A DNA stretch of 64,000 nt from assembly GCF_900115305.1 (NCBI RefSeq), contig NZ_FOVW01000007.1:62001-126000 (forward strand), in the 5' to 3' direction. Shown here piece after piece: positions 25,991-33,633 of this stretch. Under the pieces are notes generated by a model. It saw nothing but the letters and a program-made list of their open reading frames with translations, ran no database searches and was not told where the DNA came from. The translations under genes and the position numbers were made by a program. Each line of letters opens with the position of its first letter. The stretch's first letter is position 1. Source of the DNA: Algoriphagus ornithinivorans (GTDB taxonomy: Bacteria; Bacteroidota; Bacteroidia; Cytophagales; Cyclobacteriaceae).

Positions 25991-26497
25991 TTAGTTACCA
26001 TAAACCATGATGCCAGATATATCTCCAGGATCTTCTTCAAAAATTGAAACCTCGACTTTTCTATGAACTTTTTCGTAAGTTTTATTCCTAATAAAATTCA
26101 AATATTCTTGATCTAAGTTTTTTCCAATCAGGATCATTTGTACAACGCCTGAATCTATACCTTGGGCATAATCCCCCACTATATAAGCTCTTTCCACCTC
26201 TCCCATTCTATTTACAATTCGTTCCATCAAATCGTCCAAACCTAAGAATTTGGAAACCATATTTTTGATTTCGGTGAAAAAAGGATGTTGGTTATTAGCC
26301 TTATAAACTTTGGTTTTACCCTCCTCTTCAGATACTAACAAACCTGCTTCCGTTAGGCGGTTGAGCTCTACCCTCACCGAGTTGGTGGATTCATCAAAAT
26401 CCTTGGCCAAAGAGCGCAGGTAACCTGAATTTTGGTGGGAAAAGAATTTGAGCAGGAGCTTAATTCTTGTTTTGGATGTGACTAAGGATTCTAACAA
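25991..26497 (-). CDS. Winged-helix transcriptional regulator of the glycan locus
   Basis: N-terminal winged helix (about residues 5-70: TSKTRIKLLLKFFSHQNSGYLRSLAKDFDESTNSVRVELNRLTEAGLLVSEEEGKTKVYKANNQHPFF), ArsR-like in style and commonly found at the head of Bacteroidota surface-glycan loci. Residues about 95-168 resemble a nucleotidyltransferase (MNT-type) domain: YIVGDYAQGIDSGVVQMILIG lines up with the G-S-x-A-x-G ... D-x-D pattern, but the serine is Asp and the metal-binding D-x-D is missing, so it should be inactive. TTG start. Probably regulates the downstream genes; the inverted repeat at 26673-26691 is a candidate operator. Confidence 0.75.
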   Translation of the reverse strand: MLESLVTSKTRIKLLLKFFSHQNSGYLRSLAKDFDESTNSVRVELNRLTEAGLLVSEEEGKTKVYKANNQHPFFTEIKNMVSKFLGLDDLMERIVNRMGEVERAYIVGDYAQGIDSGVVQMILIGKNLDQEYLNFIRNKTYEKVHRKVEVSIFEEDPGDISGIMVYGN

Positions 26498-26536
26498 AAT
26501 CTGAAAGCTAAATTCAGAAATCTGAAAAACTAAAAA

Positions 26537-26564
26537 CTATTAACTATTAACCATTAACTCTCTA
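26537..26564. repeat. Short CTATTAA heptamer repeat
   Basis: Plus strand reads CTATTAA, CTATTAA, CCATTAA, CTCTCTA in 7-base steps, in the leader of the regulator gene. A further sequence family with the same 7-base period as the arrays at 22.4-25.0 kb. Confidence 0.6.
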
Positions 26565-26672
26565 TTTTAAACTTCAGATAGCTTCGCCCCTTCGGTCCCG
26601 TTTTTCAGGATTTCCAAAATTGAGGGCTGGTAAACGTTAGAGTTTTTAAGCCTAGGAGATATCGAGATTAAC

Positions 26673-26691
26673 TGAGTAAAAAAATTACTCA
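26673..26691 (-). promoter_or_regulatory. Inverted repeat in probable promoter of the regulator
   Basis: Arms TGAGTAA / TTACTCA with a 5-base spacer (26680-26684), the same core and spacing as at 20948-20970. On the minus strand a TTTG overlaps the right arm and is followed 19 bases later by TAATCTCG, a partial match (6 of 8) to the Bacteroidota -7 element TAnnTTTG. The inverted repeat would then sit between the -33 and -7 elements, where a bound regulator would block transcription. Confidence 0.4.
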
Positions 26692-26943
26692 AACAAATTT
26701 ATCAGTAATTGGGAATTGCCCAAAAAAGAGGAGGATTTTTTATGGAAATGAAACAGGAAAAGTTAGTAGAGAAGCGATGTCCTTTCAGATTATAGCTAAG
26801 AATTTTTGTTTAAGACAAACGACCTAAAAACATGGATGACTGAGTCTATTGTTTCAAAATGAATAAATTTGACAATTGATATAATTATACAATTTATTTG
26901 AAATGTATAAAAATGTGGAAAACTTTTAGCTATAAAGCATAAA

Positions 26944-26992
26944 AAATACCCTGTACAGGGTATTTATTTTTGAAAGACAAATTCTACCTTTG
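26944..26992 (+). promoter_or_regulatory. Palindrome plus -7 element for a plus-strand transcript
   Basis: A 22-base perfect palindrome, core ATACCCTGTACAGGGTAT (26946-26963), is followed by TACCTTTG at 26985-26992, an exact match to the Bacteroidota -7 consensus TAnnTTTG. The palindrome centre lies about 44 bases before the predicted start, the usual place for an activator site replacing a weak -33 element. It could also form a hairpin, but no gene ends just before it. Confidence 0.45.
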
Positions 26993-26998
26993 AAATAG

Positions 26999-27143
26999 GG
27001 TGATTAAGCAGCTTTTCTCCTAGTTTTTTCTAGAAAATTATTAAGGGACTTTTTTTCAAACTTTTTATTCCCTTAATCCCTTTCGAAAGAGAGGAAAATA
27101 ATCGAAAATCCTTCCCAAAAAATGGGTGGGATTTTCTTTTTTT
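26999..27143 (+). ncRNA. Candidate small RNA, about 145 nt
   Basis: A stretch with a predicted promoter at its left end and a strong intrinsic terminator at its right end but no open reading frame. Internal pairings include ATTAAGGGA (27040-27048) with TCCCTTAAT (27069-27077) and the short palindrome CTTTCGAAAG (27080-27089). It runs opposite to all neighbouring genes. I cannot match it to a known RNA family by eye; 6S-like or trans-acting RNA are possible. An attenuated leader is unlikely because no plus-strand gene follows. Confidence 0.4.
27104..27143 (+). terminator. Intrinsic terminator (plus strand)
   Basis: Stem of about 14 pairs (27104-27117 with 27123-27136, one mismatch and one G-T pair) with an AAAAA loop, followed by seven T at 27137-27143. 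It ends the candidate small RNA. Confidence 0.7.
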
Positions 27144-27160
27144 GAGTTGATCCTATCATA

Positions 27161-28210
27161 GGATTTGTAATCCGGACAAAGCCTCCAATGTTTTACCAGA
27201 AAATGGGAATGGATATTTATATCAACTCCTCAACTCAAGAAATCTCATGGAGGGTTGATTTAAGGTTTCCTCTCCGTCTTGGTGGCATAGAGTTACCGTT
27301 TCCACTTGGAAATTAAGGGCCAGCGCTGGGGAAGGGGTCGGTGTACCAAGATCCGTGGGTTAAAACCCACGGCTATTTAATCGTCCGCTCCTTTGGAGCT
27401 TTAGCCATGGGTACGACTGGAGGTCTATCTCCTAAGCTGCTCGAGATTTGTAATCTCGAGCTCTTATCGTAGGATTTGTAATCCGGACAAATCCTCCACG
27501 GTTTGCCAGAAAATGGGAATGGTTATTTATATTAACTCCTCAAGTCAAGAAATCTCATGGAGGGTTGATTTAAGGTTTCCTCTTCGTCTTGCTGGCATTA
27601 AGTCATCGTTTTCAAACGGAGATGGTGGGCCAGCGCTGGGGTGATTTTCGTCCGCATTTATACCCCAGGTTTCACCTGGGGCTAATACATTACGCTCCTT
27701 TGGAGCTTTTGATTCTCGTTACATCAAAGGTTTATCTCGCCGAAGGCATATCTTCCATAATGTTTAAAAATATCTTAAGATCTATTCGGCGTTTTCCAAT
27801 TATTTCGCCACAGGCGTATTTCTATATATTTCTATCGTATTTCCACTTTCTACCATACCTACGGCATGGTTAGGGTTCTTTTATGATTTTATGCTACCGA
27901 CCTTAAATCCCTACGGGATAAATATTTCGCCGAAGGCGTATTTCCTTTATTTCTAATGTATTTCCCTCTCCGTCTTGCTGGCATTAAGTCATCGTTTCCA
28001 AATGGAGATATTGGGCCAGCGCTGGGGATGGTCGGCGACTTTGATTCCAGGGGTTAAAACCCCTGGCTAAGAAATCATCGCTCCTTCGGAGCTTTTGCTA
28101 TTAGTCCGATTCAAGGTCTATCTTGCCGAAGGCATATCTCTTGTCTTATCTTAAAAATATCTTTCCTGGATCATTAAAAGATTTCGCTGTAACGGTATTT
28201 TGATGTTTCC
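27161..28210. repeat. Composite hairpin-repeat island, three modules
   Basis: About 1 kb without a credible gene. Two long copies of one segment begin at 27161 and 27472 (each starting GGATTTGTAATCC, itself a small hairpin) and a shortened third copy begins near 27965. Each carries the ordered module: palindrome CCAGCGCTGG (27320, 27630, 28016), a variable hairpin (27353-27372, 27663-27681, 28047-28066) and hairpin GCTCC-TTY-GGAGC (27387-27399, 27694-27706, 28080-28092). The variable stems differ in sequence yet pair fully. A 10-bp stem GCTCGAGATT/AATCTCGAGC sits at 27439-27461. Small GCC-GAA-GGC hairpins are scattered at 27740-28130. Confidence 0.85.
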
Positions 28211-28274
28211 CCTCAGTGTTTTTTCTTAGAGGACCTAGGAACCTACTATCCTTCTTTAGGAGTGACTGGGGTAT

Positions 28275-28306
28275 AAAAAAAATGCCCAGAAGATAATCTG
28301 GGCATT
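28275..28306 (-). terminator. Intrinsic terminator of the LRR operon
   Basis: Perfect 10-base stem AATGCCCAGA / TCTGGGCATT (28281-28290 with 28297-28306) with a 6-base loop and an A-run on the plus strand at 28275-28280, read as a T-run on the minus strand. It lies 11 bases after the stop of the leucine-rich-repeat gene. Confidence 0.9.
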
Positions 28307-28316
28307 TGAAATTGTT

Positions 28317-30767
28317 TTAATAAAACCTGACCTCACAGTCAGGGACTTTTTCTTTGAAGCGATCCACTGCCCTACTGTTCAGTCTGGTATTGAAGCAACT
28401 TAATTTTTTCAAATTGGTCAATCCTTCTATTGGCCTTAATGAACGCAAATTGGTACTTGCCACGTCTAATTCCTGCAGATTGATCAAAGGTTCGAGTCCT
28501 CTCAACACTTTCAAATTTGTGCCAGAAAGATTTAACTTTTTCAAATTGCTCAAAGCTCCTAAAGGCTCTAAATCCTCAATTCCTGTATTGGAAATATCCA
28601 AGCTTTCCAATTCAAACAAGCTCGAAATAGGAAGAAAATCTACTACCGGTGCTTGGGAAATTTTCAGGTTTGTCAAAAGGGTCATCTCAGAAATCGGAGC
28701 AATGGTTGACAGTGGCGCATCGAAAATACTGAGCGATCTAAGGTTTACAAATGCTGTCAAAGGCCTGATATCCTCTATCCCCGTTCTGTCTAATTGCAAA
28801 TAAGATTTAGCTGTCAAATTATGTAATTGCTCTACACTTGGATTTTCAGGCATTCCGAACTCTCTTCTAAAGATATCTTTCCAAAGTTGCGGTAATTCTG
28901 ACCACCAATTTTCCAGGAACTGCACCCTATAAATCAGCGTCAAATCCGGTTTTTTCAACAAAACCTCAGGTACTTCCTCAGCAAATATGGCTGACCTGTT
29001 TACGTTCAAATAAGAGATTTCCGGAAGTCCCACTATAGGCAAAATACTTTCTACAGGACTTTCGCTGAAATCCAGTCTTTTGATCTTTGTATTGTTCCTT
29101 ATTGTACTCAAATCTTTTACCAAGGTATTTTGACCCTTGATCTCCTCCAATGTATTTACTTCACTTAAAGGAAGCAGGTCTGAAATAGGATTATCGGAAA
29201 AATCAATTTTTCTAAGCTTAACAAAGCGAGTCACAGGCAGCAAGCTTTCAATACCTGCACTAGACAAATCCAACTCTTCCAATCCAATAGTAGCAGTTAA
29301 AATCTCTACATTTGGCTGGTCTGATTGAATTCTTGGATTTGCCTGTTTTAGTCTTGCTTTCCAAGCATCTGACAATCCAGCCCACCAAGACTCCAAATCC
29401 TTTACATGGTGGATTAGCAATACATTAGGGTTGTTTCTGATAAAATTATCAGCAGAAATTACAGATAGTCTGGTCTCGTCTGCTAAAACTTTTTCCAAAT
29501 TAGACTTGCCATTCAGCACAGAGATGTCTGCTATTTCAGTTCCGGTCAGATCCACCAATTCAAGTTGATCCAAATTGATCAAAGGTGTCAAATCCTGAAT
29601 ATTGGTTCCAGCAAGATTCAGCGTTTTCAGAGATTTCAATTCTGCCAGTTGAGCAAAATTCACTAAATAGTTTTTGCTGAGATTCAAATGCTCCAATTTA
29701 TTGAGCGCCTTGATGTTTTCAGTGTTGTTAAAGCCACTTTCAGTCAAATCTAGGGATCGGAGGCTGTCAAACTCATTGAGTACCGCAAAGCTCAGGATTG
29801 GAGTCTTTTCCAGCTTCAAACTCTTCAGTGATTTCAAATTTTTCAGATCACTGATATTTTGAATTCTGGTATTAGAAATATCCAGATGCTTGAGCCTATC
29901 TGAATATTTGATAAACTGAATATCTGAGGTCGGAGTATTGGAAACATTGAGGTATTCCAAAAATGTCACATTGGAAATAGGACCTAAAGCTCTGATTTTG
30001 GTATTACTTAGATCAACATATTTCAAGTCTCTCAAAGCTTCTAAAGGCCTCAAGTTAAGCAATGAGTCAGTCCCAGAAATATCTAAGGAATCAATGGAAA
30101 CGAATTTATACAGATGATCCAAGCCTATAGAGTCAAAAGCTCCGATTTTGAATCTTCCTCTGAAATATGATTTCCAGGCTGGGTTTAAGCTTTGCCACCA
30201 TTCATTCAGCTCTTGATCTCTGCTGAGTTTGGTGGTGTACATACTGACGATTTTAAGCTCTTGGCTTTTATTGTCTAAATTGACCTCTACAAAGCGGGGC
30301 TTGGTATTGGCAATTTTCTTTCCATCCTTGGAAGTCGCCGTGATCGTTCTATCCAGAGAAACCACAAAAAACACCTGACCATTCTCTTTCTGGGATGGTT
30401 TAACCTCACGAATTTTAAACTTGAAATTCACATCCTTGAAAAAGAACTCAATATCTTTCATATAGGCAGTGACATCTTTATTGGTCACTACCATTCGATC
30501 TTGAAGCAAGTCGTCTTCTACCTGTACAATCCCGTCTCTAAAGATCTTCAAATAACTCTCCCGGATAATTACGTCTTTGTCCCGAGCCGAAGTTTCGGAT
30601 GAGCCAATAGTATTCAGAAGGTATTCCAAGAATCGAACCTGATCTTCCACTTTGGAAGAGAAATCGTCCAATTCCTGCTTAGAATAGCCTTTTACTGTTT
30701 GGGAAAAGCTTTGCTGAGCTCCAAACAAAAAAATAAGAAGAAAGATGATACTATTACTTCTGATCAT
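28317..30767 (-). CDS. Secreted leucine-rich-repeat protein
   Basis: 816 residues with a signal peptide (SIIFLLIFLFGAQQSFSQ). Residues about 35-185 form an N-terminal domain that resembles the protein of the 31590 gene (shared IGSxET, a xxYMKDIEFFF-like segment, then beta strands). The rest is made of 22-residue internalin-like repeats (LRSLDLTESGFNNTENIKAL pattern). Three times the LRRs are interrupted by a W-W-x-x-L-x-x-x-W-K motif (about residues 190, 461, 621). No T9SS sorting domain is seen, so probably periplasmic or attached by other means. Overlaps the upstream gene by 14 bases. Role unknown; protein binding is likely. Confidence 0.85.
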   Translation of the reverse strand: MIRSNSIIFLLIFLFGAQQSFSQTVKGYSKQELDDFSSKVEDQVRFLEYLLNTIGSSETSARDKDVIIRESYLKIFRDGIVQVEDDLLQDRMVVTNKDVTAYMKDIEFFFKDVNFKFKIREVKPSQKENGQVFFVVSLDRTITATSKDGKKIANTKPRFVEVNLDNKSQELKIVSMYTTKLSRDQELNEWWQSLNPAWKSYFRGRFKIGAFDSIGLDHLYKFVSIDSLDISGTDSLLNLRPLEALRDLKYVDLSNTKIRALGPISNVTFLEYLNVSNTPTSDIQFIKYSDRLKHLDISNTRIQNISDLKNLKSLKSLKLEKTPILSFAVLNEFDSLRSLDLTESGFNNTENIKALNKLEHLNLSKNYLVNFAQLAELKSLKTLNLAGTNIQDLTPLINLDQLELVDLTGTEIADISVLNGKSNLEKVLADETRLSVISADNFIRNNPNVLLIHHVKDLESWWAGLSDAWKARLKQANPRIQSDQPNVEILTATIGLEELDLSSAGIESLLPVTRFVKLRKIDFSDNPISDLLPLSEVNTLEEIKGQNTLVKDLSTIRNNTKIKRLDFSESPVESILPIVGLPEISYLNVNRSAIFAEEVPEVLLKKPDLTLIYRVQFLENWWSELPQLWKDIFRREFGMPENPSVEQLHNLTAKSYLQLDRTGIEDIRPLTAFVNLRSLSIFDAPLSTIAPISEMTLLTNLKISQAPVVDFLPISSLFELESLDISNTGIEDLEPLGALSNLKKLNLSGTNLKVLRGLEPLINLQELDVASTNLRSLRPIEGLTNLKKLSCFNTRLNSRAVDRFKEKVPDCEVRFY

Positions 30768-31593
30768 AGATATACTGTTGAATCGTCTCTTTATCTCCAG
30801 GGTTTAATTTGACGAGATTGGAGATCAACCAACCGGTGTTGAAGCCTGGTCGGTTAAATTGAGATACTTCGAAATACCAACCTTCTATTTGAAAGAAGTG
30901 AAACTTCACCTCATTAACGGTTGAGAAACGAAGATTATTTTGCTTCATTTCATACAGGAACAGGGTTAAATAATCCGGATGAAATGCATTCCCTGTAAAG
31001 GCTTCAGGCATTTTGGAATCCTGAAAGGCTCTTCTGAGATTCATAAAGCCCAATTCATGAGAAAGAGGATGAAGAAAATCCTTTTCATCTCCTACAGGCT
31101 TATTAAATAGGTTTTTGAAAGGAGGGAAACTTACGGCATCAATGACCCATTCGTAGCCCAATCCTTCCGGCTGTAATTTTAAAATCAAGGTTACTTTTTC
31201 GCGCTTTCCTTTGAAGATAAATTCAGCCTGTACTTCTGAAAACCATCCTGTTCTGTGAAAATTCAAATACTGGGGATATCCATCAGAGAGAACGGTATTG
31301 ATAAATTGTGTTTTCAGGTCTTTGGACACAGAGCTGGTCTGGTTGTCAAATAAGATCTGAATAAAGCCTTGTCTTAGGGGTCTATTATGATAAAGAGAAT
31401 CTCCAGGATAAAATCGGGTGTTTCCATCCGGTGATTCTTCAGCATTGAATCTTCTGAAAAATTGATTGAGTTGTTTGGTAGAAGCGGCAAATCGGCCGTC
31501 ATCTTTGATTGTTCCGCCAGAGCCAATGCCCTGGGCGGAAACAATCGAAATGTTTGCGAGGAGAATCGCAAGGGTAATTAAGGTAAATCTCAT
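30754..31593 (-). CDS. Secreted protein of unknown function
   Basis: 279 residues with a signal peptide (FTLITLAILLANISIVSAQ). Not recognised. Two segments look like NTF2-like alpha+beta folds: residues about 35-140 (QLNQFFRRFNAEES ... GWFSEVQAEFIFKGKREKVTLILKLQ) and about 175-279 (HELGFMNLRRAF ... VNEVKFHFFQIEGWYFEVSQF). Its ATG is in an ATGA overlap with the upstream gene and its end overlaps the LRR gene, so the set is translated together. Likely periplasmic or outer-membrane associated. Confidence 0.7.
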   Translation of the reverse strand: MRFTLITLAILLANISIVSAQGIGSGGTIKDDGRFAASTKQLNQFFRRFNAEESPDGNTRFYPGDSLYHNRPLRQGFIQILFDNQTSSVSKDLKTQFINTVLSDGYPQYLNFHRTGWFSEVQAEFIFKGKREKVTLILKLQPEGLGYEWVIDAVSFPPFKNLFNKPVGDEKDFLHPLSHELGFMNLRRAFQDSKMPEAFTGNAFHPDYLTLFLYEMKQNNLRFSTVNEVKFHFFQIEGWYFEVSQFNRPGFNTGWLISNLVKLNPGDKETIQQYIYDQK

Positions 31594-32168
31594 GCGGAGG
31601 TTTCTGTCACTCTCACATCACCAAGCATTACGTCCCAGAACTCGATGGTTCTACCAGCGATTTGAGTCTGTTTTTTCTCTACGTAAATAGTGATGTCTTT
31701 CTTTGTGGTGTCTTTGTAATTCATTCCTGTTTCGATAGAAGTACCTTCGAATCTTTGGAAGATGGTAATCACACCTACATAACGGCCGTCAGGCTGTCTT
31801 TCCAAGTCGGAGATGTACTGGATATCGTACCAAGTGATATTTACTCGGTCATAGTTCAAAGCCATCAAACGCTCGAAGTATCTTCTTACTTTGTAGTAAG
31901 CGATTTCGTTGGAGTTGATGCTGGAAACACCCATTTCAGCTCCTGGAGCGAATAATTCTTCAGCTCTGTCCATTACACGGTTTGCTTCAGAAAACTGAGT
32001 TTCTTTGCTTCCGATGATGGCGATGTATTTACTAAGGTCTTTTACTTTCTCCAAAGCCAAAGAATCAATAGCCTGCTTTCTAGAAGGGCTAATGTCTTCT
32101 GACTGAGCTAGAGCTACTACAGAGCTCGCAAGGAAAAGGCCAAGAAAGAGTATTAATTTATTTTTCAT
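31590..32168 (-). CDS. Secreted protein of unknown function
   Basis: 193 residues from the ATG at 32168 (MKNKLILFLGLFLASSVVALAQ, a good signal peptide); a start at 32198 would put ten hydrophilic residues before it. The mature part (DLSKYIAIIGSKETQFSEANRVMDRAEELF ... YYKVRRYFERLMAL ... VGVITIFQRFEGT) resembles the N-terminal domain of the LRR protein two genes downstream and an NTF2-like fold. Overlaps the next gene in an ATGA. Function unknown. Confidence 0.7.
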   Translation of the reverse strand: MKNKLILFLGLFLASSVVALAQSEDISPSRKQAIDSLALEKVKDLSKYIAIIGSKETQFSEANRVMDRAEELFAPGAEMGVSSINSNEIAYYKVRRYFERLMALNYDRVNITWYDIQYISDLERQPDGRYVGVITIFQRFEGTSIETGMNYKDTTKKDITIYVEKKQTQIAGRTIEFWDVMLGDVRVTETSA

Positions 32169-32278
32169 TGGTATATCATTTTTTCTAAATGGCCACATGG
32201 AACCATATATGCTCTGTTCTTATAGATAAGAGACAAAAGTCATGCTTGATTTCATGCTGATTGATTTTCTTAGGATGG

Positions 32279-32749
32279 TTATTTTCTTCTCAGTTCAAGT
32301 TCTGAAACTTTACCATTGGCATCCAAACGGATATCAGAGATGTAGTTCAGATTCTTTTTAGTATCCTTCAAGTATTCTAAATACTTACGGATAGTAGTAG
32401 GTTCATCATAATCTTTGATTCCGTTTTCTTCGTGGATCACGATCAAAACAGGTGTTTGCTGATTAGAGAACATCGCCAATGTCTGTTCGATGGACTGGTT
32501 AGCCATAGATACGTTGGATGCTCCAGCTACAGAGTTGAAAGCACTCTCCAGTTTTTGTGCAGCCACTTCTTCAGCTGAAGGCTGAGCTGGTGCAGGAGGA
32601 GGAGTTTCTTGTACGCGCTCTACAGGAGCTGGAGTTGGTTCTGGCTGTACTGCTTTCTTTTTGGACTTACAAGCACCCACAGCAAGCAACGCAACCAATG
32701 CGAACATTAAGGAGCGATTGAGCGAAAATGAGATAAACTTTTCTTTCAT
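32279..32749 (-). CDS. Lipoprotein of unknown function
   Basis: 156 residues from the ATG at 32749. The N-terminus FALVALLAVGACKSKKK is a lipoprotein signal with cysteine after VGA, followed by a basic KSKKK and a Pro/Glu/Ala-rich linker (PEPTPAPVERVQETPPPAPAQPSAEE). The C-terminal 90 residues (KLESAFNSVAGASN ... TTIRKYLEYLKDTKKNLNYISDIRLDANGKVSELELRRK) echo the small domain in the two following proteins. A longer frame from 32857 has no signal sequence at its start and is rejected. First gene of the secreted-protein operon. Confidence 0.8.
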   Translation of the reverse strand: MKEKFISFSLNRSLMFALVALLAVGACKSKKKAVQPEPTPAPVERVQETPPPAPAQPSAEEVAAQKLESAFNSVAGASNVSMANQSIEQTLAMFSNQQTPVLIVIHEENGIKDYDEPTTIRKYLEYLKDTKKNLNYISDIRLDANGKVSELELRRK

Positions 32750-32824
32750 TTTAGGGATTGGATTAAGATTTATTTGGTTTTGGATAATTCTTTGGTTTTC
32801 GTCCTTTCGATTCGAATTACAGGA

Positions 32825-32857
32825 CAAAGTAAATAAAAACAGATGATTAACTTGCAA
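32825..32857 (-). promoter_or_regulatory. Candidate promoter of the secreted-protein operon
   Basis: On the minus strand TTG (32855-32857) and, 22 bases on, TTACTTTG (32825-32832), 7 of 8 to the Bacteroidota -7 consensus TAnnTTTG. It lies about 75 bases before the lipoprotein start. The spacing is slightly long. Confidence 0.35.
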
Positions 32858-33135
32858 TGCTTATTCCAAAAGGAAGAATGCTTTTGTCAAATTTTATTAA
32901 ATCTCTGTTAGCGGTAAAATGCCGCAAATTCAAGTGGGATTAGTAACTTTTAACTTCCATAGGCTTCTTTGCTTATAAGGTGAACCCAAGCTGCTTTTTT
33001 TAAGCAGTGATCTTGATTGAAGGCTATTACGCTAAGTCTGAAAATAGGTTGAAAAAAGATGAATTATTTTCCATGTTTTTATTCAAAAACTTTCAATAAC
33101 TATATTTTTTCGAACCTAAAGATTTTTTATACCCC

Positions 33136-33161
33136 AAAAATACCCTGTAGAGGGTATTTTT
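33136..33161. promoter_or_regulatory. Second ATACCCT...AGGGTAT inverted repeat
   Basis: Eleven-base arms (33136-33146 with 33151-33161, core ATACCCTGTAGAGGGTAT) around GTAG, flanked by A-run and T-run. It shares 17 of 18 core bases with the palindrome at 26946-26963. Here the T-runs on both strands would also let it work as a bidirectional terminator, and no -7 element follows. Confidence 0.45.
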
Positions 33162-33226
33162 TTTGGTCATAAAAGTGGGGAAATTTACATCAGTGTTAAG
33201 TTTTAATCAGGCTATGCCTTCAAAAG

Positions 33227-33253
33227 AGCTCGTAGATTCTACGGGCTTTTTTT
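33227..33253 (+). terminator. Intrinsic terminator, plus strand, orphan
   Basis: Stem AGCTCGTAG (33227-33235) with CTACGGGCT (33239-33247; nine pairs including one G-T), loop ATT, then six T at 33248-33253. No plus-strand gene precedes it, so it may end a short non-coding transcript starting near the inverted repeat at 33136. Confidence 0.6.
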
Positions 33254-33633
33254 ATGGGAATCATTTTAATAGAATGTGATTATCCGTTATCATGTCAGTT
33301 GCTTTATTTTCTTTGCTTGACCGATTGGATAATTCGACTTCGCTCAGCACAGGCGACCGAAGACCCAGCTAAGCTGGCAGGCGAAGCTTTGGAATTCTAA
33401 TCCTAAAGGCTAATTCTAAGCAATATTCTTCGCCATACTGGTAAAAAAGCGGATAATCAGGTGAAAAAAATTAATCAAAAGTGAAATCAGGTTTTAGTCG
33501 CCTGGAATTTTAGACAAAGGGTAATTGGTAATTTCTGGATTTTAACTTTTGTGTTTTAAGATTAATTCAAATTAGGGGGAACAGCTAAAGAAACTGTTTG
33601 GAAGGGAAATTTTTAAAAAATAAAGTATTGTTT

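Larger units (their letters stand above)
26498..26943. other. Leader and upstream region of the regulator gene
   Basis: 446 bases between the regulator start and the palindrome at 26944. It holds the CTATTAA heptamers (26537-26564), a fragment CTTCGCCCCTTCGGTCCCG near 26584 related to one at about 20732, and the inverted repeat at 26673-26691. No open reading frame worth reporting. The rest is AT-rich and featureless to me. Confidence 0.5.
32858..33633. other. 776-base intergenic region with two hairpins
   Basis: No convincing gene. It holds the palindrome at 33136-33161, the plus-strand terminator at 33227-33253, and near 33338-33393 a repeat-like stretch (CTTCGCTCAGCACAGGCGACC, then CCCAGCTAAGCTGG) of the kind found dispersed in related genomes. 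The segment 33400-33633 is featureless to me. Confidence 0.5.

Noticed and set aside
27589..27873. 94-residue plus-strand open frame in the hairpin-repeat island
   Set aside because: It runs through hairpin modules, has no domain-like pattern and is not matched in the other copies of the repeat.
28354..28803. 149-residue plus-strand open frame
   Set aside because: Antisense to the regular LRR coding sequence, and its repetitive leucine/serine content only mirrors the LRRs.
32750..32857. N-terminal extension of the lipoprotein gene
   Set aside because: The extra 36 residues would come before the lipoprotein signal, which must be at the start, and the candidate promoter lies there.
33338..33393. 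Possible gene fragment around the CTTCGCTCAGCACAGGCGACC sequence
   Set aside because: It has the look of a dispersed intergenic repeat and no frame longer than about 20 codons without stops makes sense.
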